This document shows positions 30,267 to 40,850 of a stretch of DNA of 64,000 bases, piece by piece. The stretch is from contig CM030362.1 of the NCBI GenBank assembly GCA_017893485.1, positions 181,744,175-181,808,174 on the forward strand, read 5' to 3'. Numbering within the stretch: the stretch's first letter is position 1; each line of letters starts with the position of its first letter. Source of the stretch: Hemerocallis citrina (Eukaryota; Streptophyta; Magnoliopsida; Asparagales; Asphodelaceae). Under the pieces are notes generated by a model. The model was not told the DNA's origin. It worked only from the letters and a program-made list of their open reading frames with translations, and searched no databases. Position numbers and translations under genes: made by a program.

Positions 30267-33200
30267 TGTAATACCCTAAACTTTCATTTTAATAAAATGT
30301 TGATTTTCACGTGTTGTGCACATACAAATTTCATATGTATATTTATTTATTTATTTTTATATATAAAATTTCATTTTATAGTATGAACAATTATTTTCTT
30401 CTTTTATTTTTCTAAAAGCCTATTTTATAAAGCCTAAAACACTATTTTCTTAATTTGAGCCCACTTTAATAAACTATTATTTTATTATTTTATTATTTGG
30501 CCCACAAGCCTAAACCCACTAAATGTGAAGCCCACAAATTTAATTAATCAATTAAATGGTCACACTTGTCATGTAGACACAAAATGTGAACAATTTGATT
30601 AATTAAAAGTGTACGAACTTCAATAGGGGGGTACTAGGTGACACGTGCATGCACGTAGTGTGCAATGCACACCATTGGTAGGCCGGGTATGCATGGGATC
30701 ATGGGGAGTGGGTGTGTGTGTGCATGGGTAGTTTATTTGAGTGTGGGTGGTTGCTACAACTTCACCTCCTATCCTAGCCATCCATCCTATAACCATCCAA
30801 TGAATCCTAGCCCCCCAATCTATCCTAGAATTAGTATAAATACCCCTTATCTATTTGTATTCTACACTAAGAAACTATTGAAAGAAGAAACTATATAGGA
30901 GAAATATATTAGTGTGAGTGTGTGTGCGTGTCTACCATTGGATGCCGGCCATTCATTCCCCCACACTTGGAGCTCTCGGTTTTGGCAAGGAAGTAAGGAG
31001 AATGAGTTTTTGCATCGCAATCTAGGAGGAGAAGGCACTCTCTCGCAATCTAGGAAACTCTAGGAGCTTTTAGTTGGCTTTTTCTTCAAAGAGGTGGGTG
31101 TTTCTCATGACTTCTAAAGTAGAAATCTTGTTAGGAATGGATTGAATTGTTATTATAAAGCAACTAGTTGAAATGAAATGCATGCTTGCCGAATTAGAAG
31201 AGAATTGATAAATTAGTCAATGTGTGTTATTTTGATTACTAGATTTACTAATTATGAGTAAAAGTGAATGTTCTCATTGTTTCTAATGTTAGTATGCATG
31301 CTAAGTATGTTCTAAATGCAAACTATGTGGATTAACTAGTAAAAAGATTAGAACCATGTTTGTTGATTAAACTATTAAAGTAGAATGTATACTAGAGATG
31401 AATTGATGGAATAATTTATTAAGAAATGATTGTTAATTGTTGTAGTAGAATTTTCCACAGTTATATATGCCATATGAGTATTAGAATAAATGAAAAGATT
31501 GTATTTTTGCAAACAAAAGATTGAATGCATTATGTGTAAATTAGTGAATAAAAATATAAGTTTTATTCATTAAGAAAGATGAATTTTTGTGTTCTAAAAA
31601 CATCATGAGACAGAAAACATTTCTGTAGTGATTTTGCGAGATACTATCTTTAAAATTTGAAGAAGTATGTTTTAGTTTTCGAATGTCGAAATTGTGTTTA
31701 TGGAATGCAAACTAAGGCCAAAATATATATTTTAAAGAGTTAAAAATACCTTTAAAAATACTGGTTACTGTAGAATTAAATGTATTTTAATTCTGGAAAA
31801 TTTTGTTCTCAAAAGAAGAGAAAAAGAGAAAATTTTGTTTTGGGAATTTTTGAATTATAATTATGAACAGAGAGCAAGATCAAAACCCATTTAATTATTC
31901 TCTAATCGATATGTCCACTTAGACCAATTGGCCGACAGTACCTTCGGTCGCTACAGTAAGGGGGAGGTCTCGGGTTCGATACCTGAGGCTTTTGTTTTAT
32001 TTTTTTGTTAAAAACCCAAATTGCCGAGAATGGATACATAGGGATTATAACCCATGGTTTAAACGTTTGGCGGCTTTGGCGTGTTGGTCTTGTGCGCTGT
32101 CTGTTTCACCGCTGGTTGTGGGTTCGAATCTAGGAGGGGGTTTTTGTTTAGAAAAAAAATATTTTTTTTGTGGATTTTTGATTAAATTGAGTTTTTAAAA
32201 ATAGAATAAAAATTGGAAAAATTAGGGATTAATTACTGAAAAATTATTAGAACTTTATAATAAAATTTATATAACTGTTGATTAAGTGTGATTAAGAAAT
32301 TGGGGTTTTTGCAAGAAAGGACTCCTTTTTGAAACTAAATTGTCTTTTTAAATTAAAGGAAAAAATAAATGAAATTTTTGAGTTATAAAAGATGAAAAAT
32401 TTGTAATGAGGAATTTTTGAAAGTGTGCTTCATGCGATTAATTGGACTTCTATTTTGTGCTTGTAGTGAGATTTGGAAATGAAAATAATAGTCATGTGGA
32501 ATGCATGAATTATTAATTGCTACTAGTTGAATGTATTCTTACACATACTATTGCACGTGAAATTGAATTATTGTTTGTGATGAGTTATGAAAGATGTGAA
32601 TACATGAATGCTATGCTTATGAAACATGAATTGTGATTAATCTTGAAAAGATCTTATGAGAATTAGGGTATAACTAAGCCTTATACCGGCAATGAAAGAA
32701 TTGTAAAAATGATATTTTGAAATGAGAAGACCAAGATTTGGGTCATGTGAATGAAATGAATAAGACCGGTATAGTAGGAGTGCTACATTCTAAGGGTTGA
32801 TTTTATTCATGATTCAATTAAACTAAGAATTAGATACATAGTGAAGATGTGATGAAAGTAAGAAAAAAACATTGAGTATGAGGGCCATTGAATTGGCGGC
32901 GTGAGAGTTTTCACAGGATGTCCCATGATGCGTCATGATAGGGCGTGGATAGTGCTCCACAGTACCGTCCCGGTGGCGACGCTCGTGGGGTGTTTGACGA
33001 CGGCGGGTGGTGTCATGTCTATGGTAGGAGCTGAATTACCATAGGATGCCTGCATGATGAGTCATGTGACAGTGCGTTGGGATTCCCTCCAGGGTGCCTA
33101 GACATGAGTTCGTTGGTCAGAAAACATCTAGGATACTTACCTCAGTTACAGTAGTAGATTAAGTCATGGCAATGGATTGAACCCTACAAGATGAAGAACG

Positions 33201-33696
33201 GTTAAGGGCTTGCCCTCGGACCTATGTAGTATGGGCTACATAGACTCTGAACAAGTGCGCATTAGTGTCATATAATACAAATAATTGCATTAAGGACTAA
33301 GTGCACCTTCACAACACGACATCAATAGGATAGTCCCTTTAGCTTTATTTGTGACAAGTTTGTGGTTTGTTAAGTATTGAGAATCGTTATACTATTTCCG
33401 GCATAGAGAGGATGGCCGTGTATAATATTTCGTCAGTTTAATGAACTGACGCGCCCATAATTTTATATGCAGGGTAAAGATGCTTGACACAATTGAATTA
33501 TACATGCTACGCAATATTGTTTTAAATATTGTTTCATGTAAATTATTGTAAAATTGCATCCGCTGTGACAATGTACAAGTGTAATGTAACTCTGATAAAG
33601 GAAATTTTTTTATTTCTTTGTAAAATTGTACGAAAGAAGTGTAAAGATCCTGTGGAACTTCGAATTCAGTTGTATTTTGGAATTCGGGGTGTTACA
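30267..33696 (+). repeat. Tekay A 3' LTR, 3.43 kb
   Basis: It starts TGTAATACCC after the polypurine tract and ends GGGGTGTTACA at 33696. A TATA box (agtataaata) is at about 30833. Later features are two tRNA-like modules (31918-32135), a 125-bp tandem duplication (starts 32918 and 33043), a conserved block (33206-33271) and a hairpin CGTCAGTT-taatg-AACTGACG (33431-33451) followed by tatatGCAGG. No coding sequence. The following caagg continues a copia LTR, so the insertion was into D-type LTR DNA. Confidence 0.9.
31918..32135 (+). other. pair of tRNA-like A-box/B-box modules in Tekay A LTR
   Basis: Module 1: A-box-like TAGACCAATTGG at 31920 and B-box GGTTCGATACC at 31973. Module 2: TGGCGGCTTTGG at 32068 and GGTTCGAATC at 32121. 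Both have 53 bases between box starts, within the range of tRNA genes with a long variable arm. No clover-leaf acceptor stem is evident, so they are tRNA-derived or SINE-like rather than tRNA genes. Confidence 0.55.
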
Positions 33697-34158
33697 CAAG
33701 GTTGCTGTCTAACGCCGTAGGGTATTCTTGTACATTTTCAAGAATAGTGGAAAATCTCAAGTGGGTTGTTTGGGGACTGAATGTAGGTCGGGAGGACCGA
33801 ACCAAGATACATCGTGTGTACTCTGTGGTTGTATTTCTCTGAACTTGCATTTCATTTACTTGTTTTTTAAGTTCTCTGTGAAACTTGTCTGGACAGTCGA
33901 CTGCGTCTCCTTTTAAGTCGATTGGTCAGACTTGTACTACATACTCTCTAAAAAATTGTCTAGTAAGTCGACTGGTTCTTCTATAAGTCGACTAATCAGA
34001 CTCATCTTAAAACACTCTTCTTAACTTTCGCCCCAGTCGACTGGTTTCTCTTTTCAATTAGATTGGATAGAAGAAAAACTTCAATTCCACAATTATTATT
34101 TATAAAACACTGTTCACCCTCTCTCTAGTGTTTCTTGCCTTGCCTACAGGATCCAACA
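33697..34158 (+). repeat. second fragment of Sirevirus D-type LTR
   Basis: It matches 13684-14143 with scattered differences by eye, including AGTCGACT copies at 33896, 33966, 33986 and 34035, and ends CCAACA at 34158. The next bases (cttggt) also match D's sequence after its LTR before the match stops at about 34164. It is either the remaining part of D's 3' LTR or part of another copy's 5' LTR. Confidence 0.8.
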
Positions 34159-35755
34159 CTTGGTTCCGGGCAAGGCAAATATTGTGGCAGATGCGCTCAG
34201 CAGAAAGTGCAGTTTGTCTCGACTGGTCACAACTAAGAAGGTATTGGTAGAGGAGCTTGATCGAGCAGGGATTGAAGTGGTTTTGCAAGGTTGGGAGCTT
34301 CCTTAGCCCAGTTGTGGATTCAACCTACCTTGAGAGACAGAATTATCGACGATCAGAAGGCAGATCTAGAGATCCAGAAGATGATAGAGCAGGTTGGTGT
34401 TGGCAAGTTGGCAGAGTTCCAAATGAAGGATGTAGTGCTGTGGTATGGTGAGCGACTGTGTGTGCCAGATCTAGTGGAACTGAAGGAGAGTATTCTTCAG
34501 GAAGCACATGCTACTTTGTTATCAGTACATCTAGGAAGTACCAAGATATACAAGGATATAAAGCAATATTTCTGGTGGCCATGGATGAAGCGAGATGTAG
34601 CTGAATTTGTTGCCAAGTGTGCAGTTTGTCAGCAAGTCAAGGTAGAAAATCAGAAGCCCGGCGGTTTGTTGCAGCCATTACCCATCCCCGAGTGGAAATG
34701 GGATTGTATCAGCATGGATTTCATCACGGGTTTACCAAAGAGTTCCAAAGGCAACGATACAATTTGGGTTATAGTGGACCGACTCACCAAATCGGCTCAC
34801 TTTTTGGCAATGAAGCTTACTTGGTCAATGGAGAAGCTGGCAGAGTTGTATGTTGGTAAGATTGTGAAGCTTCATGGAGTTCTGCTGTCAATAGTATCCG
34901 ATCGAGATGCGCGTTTCACTCCGCATTTCTGGAGAAGTCTTCAAGCAGCTTTGGGGACGAAGACTGATTTCAGTACCACCTTTCATCCTCAAACGGATGG
35001 GCAGATTGAGAGAGTCAACAGGGTGCTGGAAGATATGTTGAGATGCTGTGTGTTGGATTTCGGTGGCAGCTGGGAGAAGCATTTAGCTCTTGTGGAATTT
35101 GCCTACAACAACAGTTTCCAGGCAAGCATTGGGATGGCACCGTATGAGGCTCTATATGGAAGGAAATGTAGGACACTGGTTTGTTGGTATGAAGTAGGGA
35201 AGCGACAGCTGTATGGACTAGAGATTGTGCAGCAAACCTCAGAAAAGATTGAGCTGATCAGGAAGAGGTTAGTTGATGCATAGAGCAGAAAGAAGAGTTA
35301 CGCTGACAACCGGAGGAGAGACCTGGAGTTTGATGAAGGTGACTATGTCTTTGTGAAGGTGTCTCCAACCAAAGGGGTGATTCGGTTCGAAAAGGGAGGA
35401 AAATTAGCTCCGAGATACATTGGACCCTACAAGATATTGAAGAGAATTGGGAAGACAGCTTATCGGTTAGAACTACAAGAAGAGTTGGCCTAATGCACAA
35501 TGTCTTTCATGTGTCCATGCTATGAGGTTATGTCCCAGATCCGAGTCATCATTTGCCAGAAGTACCAGAAGGTTTATAGTTAGATTTGAGCTATGCTGAG
35601 TATCCTATTGAGATTGTGGATCGTCGAGAAACGGTCTTGAGATACAAGACGATACCTTTGGTCAAAGTCATTTGGAGGAACCAATTTGTTAAGGAGGCCA
35701 CTTGGGAATCAGAGGAAAAGATGATGAAGGATCACCCTGAACTCTTTAACTAAAA
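34159..35755 (+). pseudogene. Tekay B RNase H end, integrase and chromodomain
   Basis: It begins within RNase H (PGKANIVADALSRK). Integrase: zinc motif HATLLSVH...CAVCQQ; core MDFITGLPKSS (Asp), [10 protein letters not shown] (Asp), TDGQIERVNR (Glu). GPYKILKRIGKTAYRL follows, then the chromodomain (PIEIVDRRETVLRYKTIPLV) and a tail ending HPELFN. Breaks: a frameshift near 34290, TAG at 35281, a frameshift near 35490, TAG at about 35578. The two TAG stops fit CAG-to-TAG. The integrase catalytic triad is intact. Gag, protease and RT are gone; the left edge is a junction with copia LTR. Confidence 0.9.
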
Positions 35756-35827
35756 TTTTTGTAAACTTTCCTTTTCTTCTTTGTATTGTCTCGCTCCTAA
35801 GTTTAGTTCCGGGGACGGAACTATTCT

Positions 35828-35840
35828 AAGGAGAGAGTGT
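35828..35840 (+). other. polypurine tract of Tekay B
   Basis: The run taaggagagagtgt directly precedes TGTAACACCCC, in the same position as in Tekay A. Confidence 0.8.
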
Positions 35841-36511
35841 TGTAACACCCCACATTTTTTTTAAATTAAAAAGGCATTTTTTTGATTTTTGCACGTATGA
35901 TGCACGTGCTAATTTATCCATCTCTTTTCTTACTCTCATTTACTAATTTTAGCATGCACATTTTAATTAACCTTCTTTTGATCCATGGACCTAAAGATAA
36001 AATCTACCCCATTAGGTTAATTAAAAGAAGTGCCCACTAGAATAATTAAGTTAATTAATTAAAAGAAAGCCCGTGGGACAAGCCCATTAATAAAATCCTA
36101 ATTTTAAGTTGAGCTTGGACTAATACATGACAAGTTACAACTTTTAGTGCACATTTAGAACTATAGAAAATTGTATTTATTTTGTTTGTGCATGTGTGCA
36201 TGTGCACATAGGAGTTGGCCGGTTTTGACCTAGGGGAGTGGCCGGTTTAGGAGTGGGAAGGATTGGGAGTTAGAGTTTTGTATAGTGGGGAGAGGAAAGG
36301 TTGAGAGTTTGGGAGTTAGGCGATTTGGAGAGTTTGAGGGAGGAGTTAGGAAAGTGAAGAGGTAAAGAATTTAAAGGAGAGAGTTATTAGGTGGAATTTT
36401 ATTCAAATTAGACCCTAAACTTGTTCTATAAATAGCATCCCATTCCTACTTCGCTTTTGCACCAAAAACAAAAGAAAAAGAAGAGAAAGAAAAAAAAAGA
36501 GAGAGAGTGGA
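35841..36511 (+). repeat. Tekay B 3' LTR, first part (U3)
   Basis: It starts TGTAACACCCC. A TATA box (ctataaata) lies at about 36427. It is interrupted at 36511 by Tat element T1; the LTR resumes at 43220. The GA-rich run just before the break probably belongs to the leader of this LTR. Confidence 0.85.
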
Positions 36512-37073
36512 GTGTGGGGGCAATAGATAGAATTTTTGGATTCTTAAGAAAACGAACAAGGCAAACATGTTGACCTGTTGATCTTCACCAACTTGTTGAT
36601 TTGGTCTCTTGCCGCTGCTGCGAACCTGTAAAAAGTGCAAAACACCGGGATGGATCCTGGCGATGCACCCTCTGACTCTCTTGTTAGTAATCAGAAAGAT
36701 TATGAAAGAGCTTTTACTGGCAAAAGATTGATTACCTTCTTATGGTGGGGGGAGAGGAGTTTTTATAGTCGCCTTAGGGATCCGTTTCGAGATAAGAACA
36801 AATCTCTACATCCCGGTGTGGATGGATAGAAGTGGTTAAAACCTCCTCTTAGGGATAATTATGAATCTGAATTCTTCTTTATCCTTCTGGACTGGTTTGT
36901 TACGGGTTAAGACCCGTACCCAGTAAGACAGATCCGTTTATGGGTTGTTGGGCTTTGAAGAAAGACCCAGTCCCTATTTCAGACCCGTTTGTAGGTGAAA
37001 TTACCGTTTTATCCCCGAGCTTTAAGATTCGTGTCCGATTTGAACGGTCCCGATTTAATTCCATTCCATATCA
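36512..37073 (-). repeat. T1 3' LTR (left), slightly truncated
   Basis: It matches the LTR at 42638-43219 from gtgtgggggcaatagatag onward. The terminal tgttgccgctgaatctg seen in the other copy is absent. The right end ATATCA at 37073 is followed by the polypurine tract complement (37074-37095). Confidence 0.85.
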
Positions 37074-37095
37074 CAAGCCCCCCACTCCTGGAGAT

Positions 37096-37814
37096 TGAGT
37101 TCTACAGTCTTTGAGGGGTAGTTTTATTGTTCTAATGGCATGCGGAATTTTATCGGTGTTCTTAAGGGAATTCGGATCTTGCTCGTGGTGTAACGGTGTT
37201 ATTCTGGACTTTGTAAAATGCCCAAAAATATCCTCAGAATTTTTTGGATTTTTGAGATTTTTCCAGATTTTTCTGAACATTTCCTCATTTTTTTGAATTT
37301 TTTAATTCATTTTCCGAATTAAATAATCAATTATAAAAAATTTTAATTAATTATTCTAATTTAATAAATTTTATTTTAGAATTTTAAAATAATTTTCCGA
37401 ATTAATAATTATTTTTAGAACTTTTTAATTAATTTTTTCAATTTTTAATTAATTTTTCGGATTTTTCAAATATTTAATTCAAATAAATAAATAAATACCT
37501 GGACACGTGGTGCAATCCTAAGCGTTGATCACGATCAGAGCGCGCGCATCTTAAAGCAGGGCATTTTCCCCAATTTGCAGCTCGGAACCCCTTTTGTTCG
37601 GCAACCATTGCCGATCCACCAGGTGGCGCCACGTGGTGCGGTCAACGATGGCATTGACGGCCACATGGCAATTATTATTATTATTATTATTATTATTTCC
37701 CTCTTACTCCCGCTCTGTTCTCTTCTTCCTTTCTTTTTCTGCTCTTTCTCTGCTCTTCTTCGATAGCTCCGAAGCGCCATTAGAGCTTGGTGGAAGGGGA
37801 GATCGATGGTGAGA
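37096..37814. other. T1 3' region: AT-rich tract, G-boxes, (ATT)n
   Basis: Non-coding. A tract of repeated aattttt (37250-37490) resembles T2 21590-21665. CACGTG G-box cores occur near 37505 and 37631, the second beside the palindrome GTGGCGCCAC. A trinucleotide microsatellite (ATT)n lies at about 37671-37697. Confidence 0.5.
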
Positions 37815-38570
37815 AGAGCTCGACAGAGAGCAATGGAGATGCTACTTAGAGCGGAACTGCATTCAGAGTTGGGTTCGGAGCTCAAATGCGAAGGAGCTCG
37901 GCGATGGCAGAAGGTCACGAGTTCGAGCTCGGAGCTCGTGAAGTTCAGCATCGGAGCTCAACGAATGGGACTCGACGTCGGAGCTTGCAAGGGAGGTCGA
38001 CGAGGGAGCTCGTCTTCAGAGGTCGACGAGGTGAGGAGCTCGGAGCTCGTTAATGGAAGATGGCGAGGAGCCGGTTCGAGCTTGGCGTCGACGAGGAGGT
38101 TGGTTGGCGAGCTCAAGCTCGGAGCTGGTTAATGGCAGTAAGGGTGAGGCGGTAGCTCGTCGAGGAGCTCAGCGAAGGCGAGGCAGTGGCTCGTTGAGGA
38201 ACTCGGTAATGGAGAGAGCTCGGCATGGAGTTGGGGGAATTCGGCGAAGAAAAGAGCTCGACGAAGCGAGGGGAGCTAGCGAAAGGGATGTCTTCGGAGC
38301 TCGAAGCTTGACGAAGGGGGAGCTCGGAGCTCGGAGTGAAGTTTCGCAGTGATGGTGCTTGCGAAGTGGAGGTCGATGAGGGAGCTCAGTGCTTGAAATT
38401 CGAGCTCGACGAAGCTGAGCTCAACGAGAGAGCGAGCTCGATACCAGCTTGGAACTGGGTTCGAACTCGGTGGGGAGCGGCTCGACGAGGAGGAAGCACG
38501 GCGAAGGTGGAGTTCGGCCATGGCGGAGGAGCTGGCGACAACATGGGGGCGTCGAGGTCGGGAGCTCGAC
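37815..38570. repeat. GAGCTC-rich block in T1
   Basis: By eye about 21 copies of the palindrome GAGCTC, mostly as GAGCTCG, lie in about 750 bases among gaggtcgacgagg-like purine-rich segments. Long open frames on both strands result from this skewed composition and show no domain. It looks like a decayed short-unit repeat. Confidence 0.6.
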
Positions 38571-39429
38571 ATTTGGAGGTGGAGTGGAGCTTTGTGGCGG
38601 AGTTTTTACTTTTTTTGGTTTTTGGCTCCAAAAGTCAAAGGAGAAGAAGGGGCGGAGAGAGGAGGGGTGTTGGGTCTGCTATTAGGTAGCGGGTCGGAAC
38701 CCGATCCATTTATTTAGGCCCATTGATAAATCTTAGCTGCTGATCGTGTTTGAACACGAATTTTGAGGTAGAGTTTTTTGCCATTTTGTAGCTTGGTAGC
38801 ACAGTAACTCGAATTGTAGATCCGAGCTACGTGGCTCAATTTGGACAGTTGATCACGATCATGGTGCGAATCACGAGGCACGATAGTGTGGATCACGAAA
38901 AACGTGATTTTGGTCGAAGCGACGAGATCTGAGCCGTCTGATCAAGATCTGGCGCGAATCACTAGGAGAAAGATGTTTTTCTCCAATATGCAGCTCGAAA
39001 TGCAAGTTGCCCGGATTGTAGATCCGAAGTATGTGGCGAGATCTGGACGGTTGATCACGATCATGGCGCAAATCACGAGGCAATAGTTTTTGCCATTTTC
39101 TCGCTCGGCGCAGCTGTGTTGCGATCCACTTTCCCGGTGCCACGGACGTCCGATCAAGGCGTGTGGCCCCTCATTTCGAAGCTAACTCGAAGATCTATAA
39201 CTTCCCTTTAGGAGTGAGTAGAAGAATCACCCGTATTGAGGGTCAGAATAGGCCCGCAATATCTTCGATCCTGTCGGTAGCTCAGATTGGGATTCTGAGC
39301 GACGTGGCGCAATCTGGATCGTCCAATTGAGGATTTGTCAAGTTGAGAAGAGCTTCGGTCTCTGGATTTTTCGAAGAGGAGCTCCACCCCTGTGGGCTAA
39401 GGAGATGATCTAGGAGGATCCCCGCAAGG
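38571..39429. other. T1 3' region with gatcacgatcatgg repeats
   Basis: Two imperfect copies of a segment with TTGATCACGATCATGG (38848 and 39051), each preceded by gtagatccga and followed by aatcacgaggca, plus weaker relatives near 37525 and 38940. No gene recognised. Confidence 0.5.
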
Positions 39430-40310
39430 CCCATTCGGGAAACAAGTTTGAGGAGCACCTCTAAGGGAGAGTTTTGAGCTTCGAACTCGCTTAGAAGAGG
39501 ACCACTCCAGAGGCAAGTAGGATGAAGAATCACCTCCAGGCTCTAGGAGAGAGCCGTTCGGGAGACAAGTTTAAGGAGCGACTCAAGAGGAGAGTCGTGC
39601 TCCAAACTCGTTGTGAAGAGGTTCGTTCTGGGAGCGAGCAGAGCGAAAGATCTTGGCCCTAAGAGAGAGCCATTTGGGAGACAAGTTTGAGGAGAAACTC
39701 TAGGGGAGAGTCGTGCTCCGAACTTGTTGTGAAGAGGTCCGCTTTGGAGGCGAGCGGAGCGAAGAGCTTGGCTCTAGGATAGAGCCGTTGGGGAGACAAG
39801 TTTGAGGAGCAACTCTAGGGGAGAGTTTTAGCTCTCAACTTGTTGAGAAGAGGTTCAATCGGGGGGCAAGTAGGACAGAGAACCCCCAGGTTCTAGGAGA
39901 GAGCCGTTCAAGAGACAAGTTTGAGGAGCAACTATAGGGGAGAGTTTTAACTCTGAACTTGTTGAGAAGAGGTTCAATCGGGAGGCGAGCGGAGCAAAGA
40001 GCTTGGCTCTAGGAGAGAGCCGTTTGGATGCAAGCGTGAGGAGGAACTCTGGGGGAGAGTTTTGCTCCGAACTCGTTGAGAGGAGGTCTGCTTTGGAGGC
40101 GAGTAGGATGAAGAATCACCTCCAGGCTCTAGGAGAGAGCCGTTCGAGAGACAAGTTTGAGGAGCAACTCTAAGGGAGAGTCATGCTCTGAACTCGTTGT
40201 GAAGAGGTCCATTCTGGGGGTGAGTGGAGCGAAGAGCTTGGCTCTAGGAGAGAGCCGTTGAGGAGACAAGTTTGAGGAGAAACTCTAGGGGAGAGTTTTA
40301 GCTCCAAAAA
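39430..40310. repeat. purine-rich tandem array, period about 116 bp, T1
   Basis: The marker gagcc(g/a)tt recurs at 39551, 39667, 39782, 39901, 40017, 40137 and 40252, spaced 115-120 bases, with a partial unit before. Units contain agacaagtttgaggagcaactc and gctccgaactcgttg. The last phrase is shared with the 116-bp arrays of T2 and of T1 itself. Confidence 0.88.
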
Positions 40311-40600
40311 GAGGTTCAACAGTTGTGGGAGCAATTCCGAATGGTGAGCTGCCCCACACTTGCTTGTTTGCAAGGGCCTAAGGCAACGTCGAACCAAGTG
40401 TTGGACTCTGAACTTGTTGTTAAAAGGGTTGACGAGTTGTAGGAGCAATTCCGAATGGTGAGCTGACCCGCACTTGCTTGTTTACAAGCGGCTAAGGCAA
40501 CGTCAAACTAAGTGTTGGACTCCAAACTCGTCTTTTGAGCTAGTAAGTTATGGGAGCAGCCCTGTAAGACAAGCTGGACTCCGAACTTACCATTTAGCGA
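40311..40600. repeat. 114-bp tandem array in T1 related to T2 array
   Basis: ggagcaattccgaatggtgag starts at 40328 and 40442 with a partial third unit at 40553. The phrases caattccgaatgg and aagtgttggactc match the T2 units. Period 111-114. Confidence 0.85.
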
Positions 40601-40850
40601 GTCGCAGAAGTGACTCGGAGAAGTAGAAATGAAGGAAATGCAATAATAGACAAAAGTTTAAGTTTTATTGAAATAAACTAAATTACCGTTTCGATGGGGC
40701 AAACCATTATTACATGCTGTTGGCCGGGTTACAAGCATCGGCCTTATTGAAAACCGAGATCCTACTTCTACGATAGGGTGAAGGCCTCTTGGGATGAGTT
40801 GGGTTCTCCCCCCATTGGACCTACTTGGATGAGCTGGAAGACGGCCCCAA
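40601..40850. other. T1 segment joining array to gag (pol deletion point)
   Basis: The AT-rich stretch with aaaccattattacat (40706-40720) equals the sequence found just after integrase in T2 (gaaccgttattacat, 27237-27251). In T1 gag begins about 130 bases later, so all of pol is absent between them. Confidence 0.6.

Noticed and set aside
37535..38720. Many long open frames on both strands
   Set aside because: They come from GAG/CTC-rich composition that is poor in stop codons. They overlap in several frames and contain no domain.
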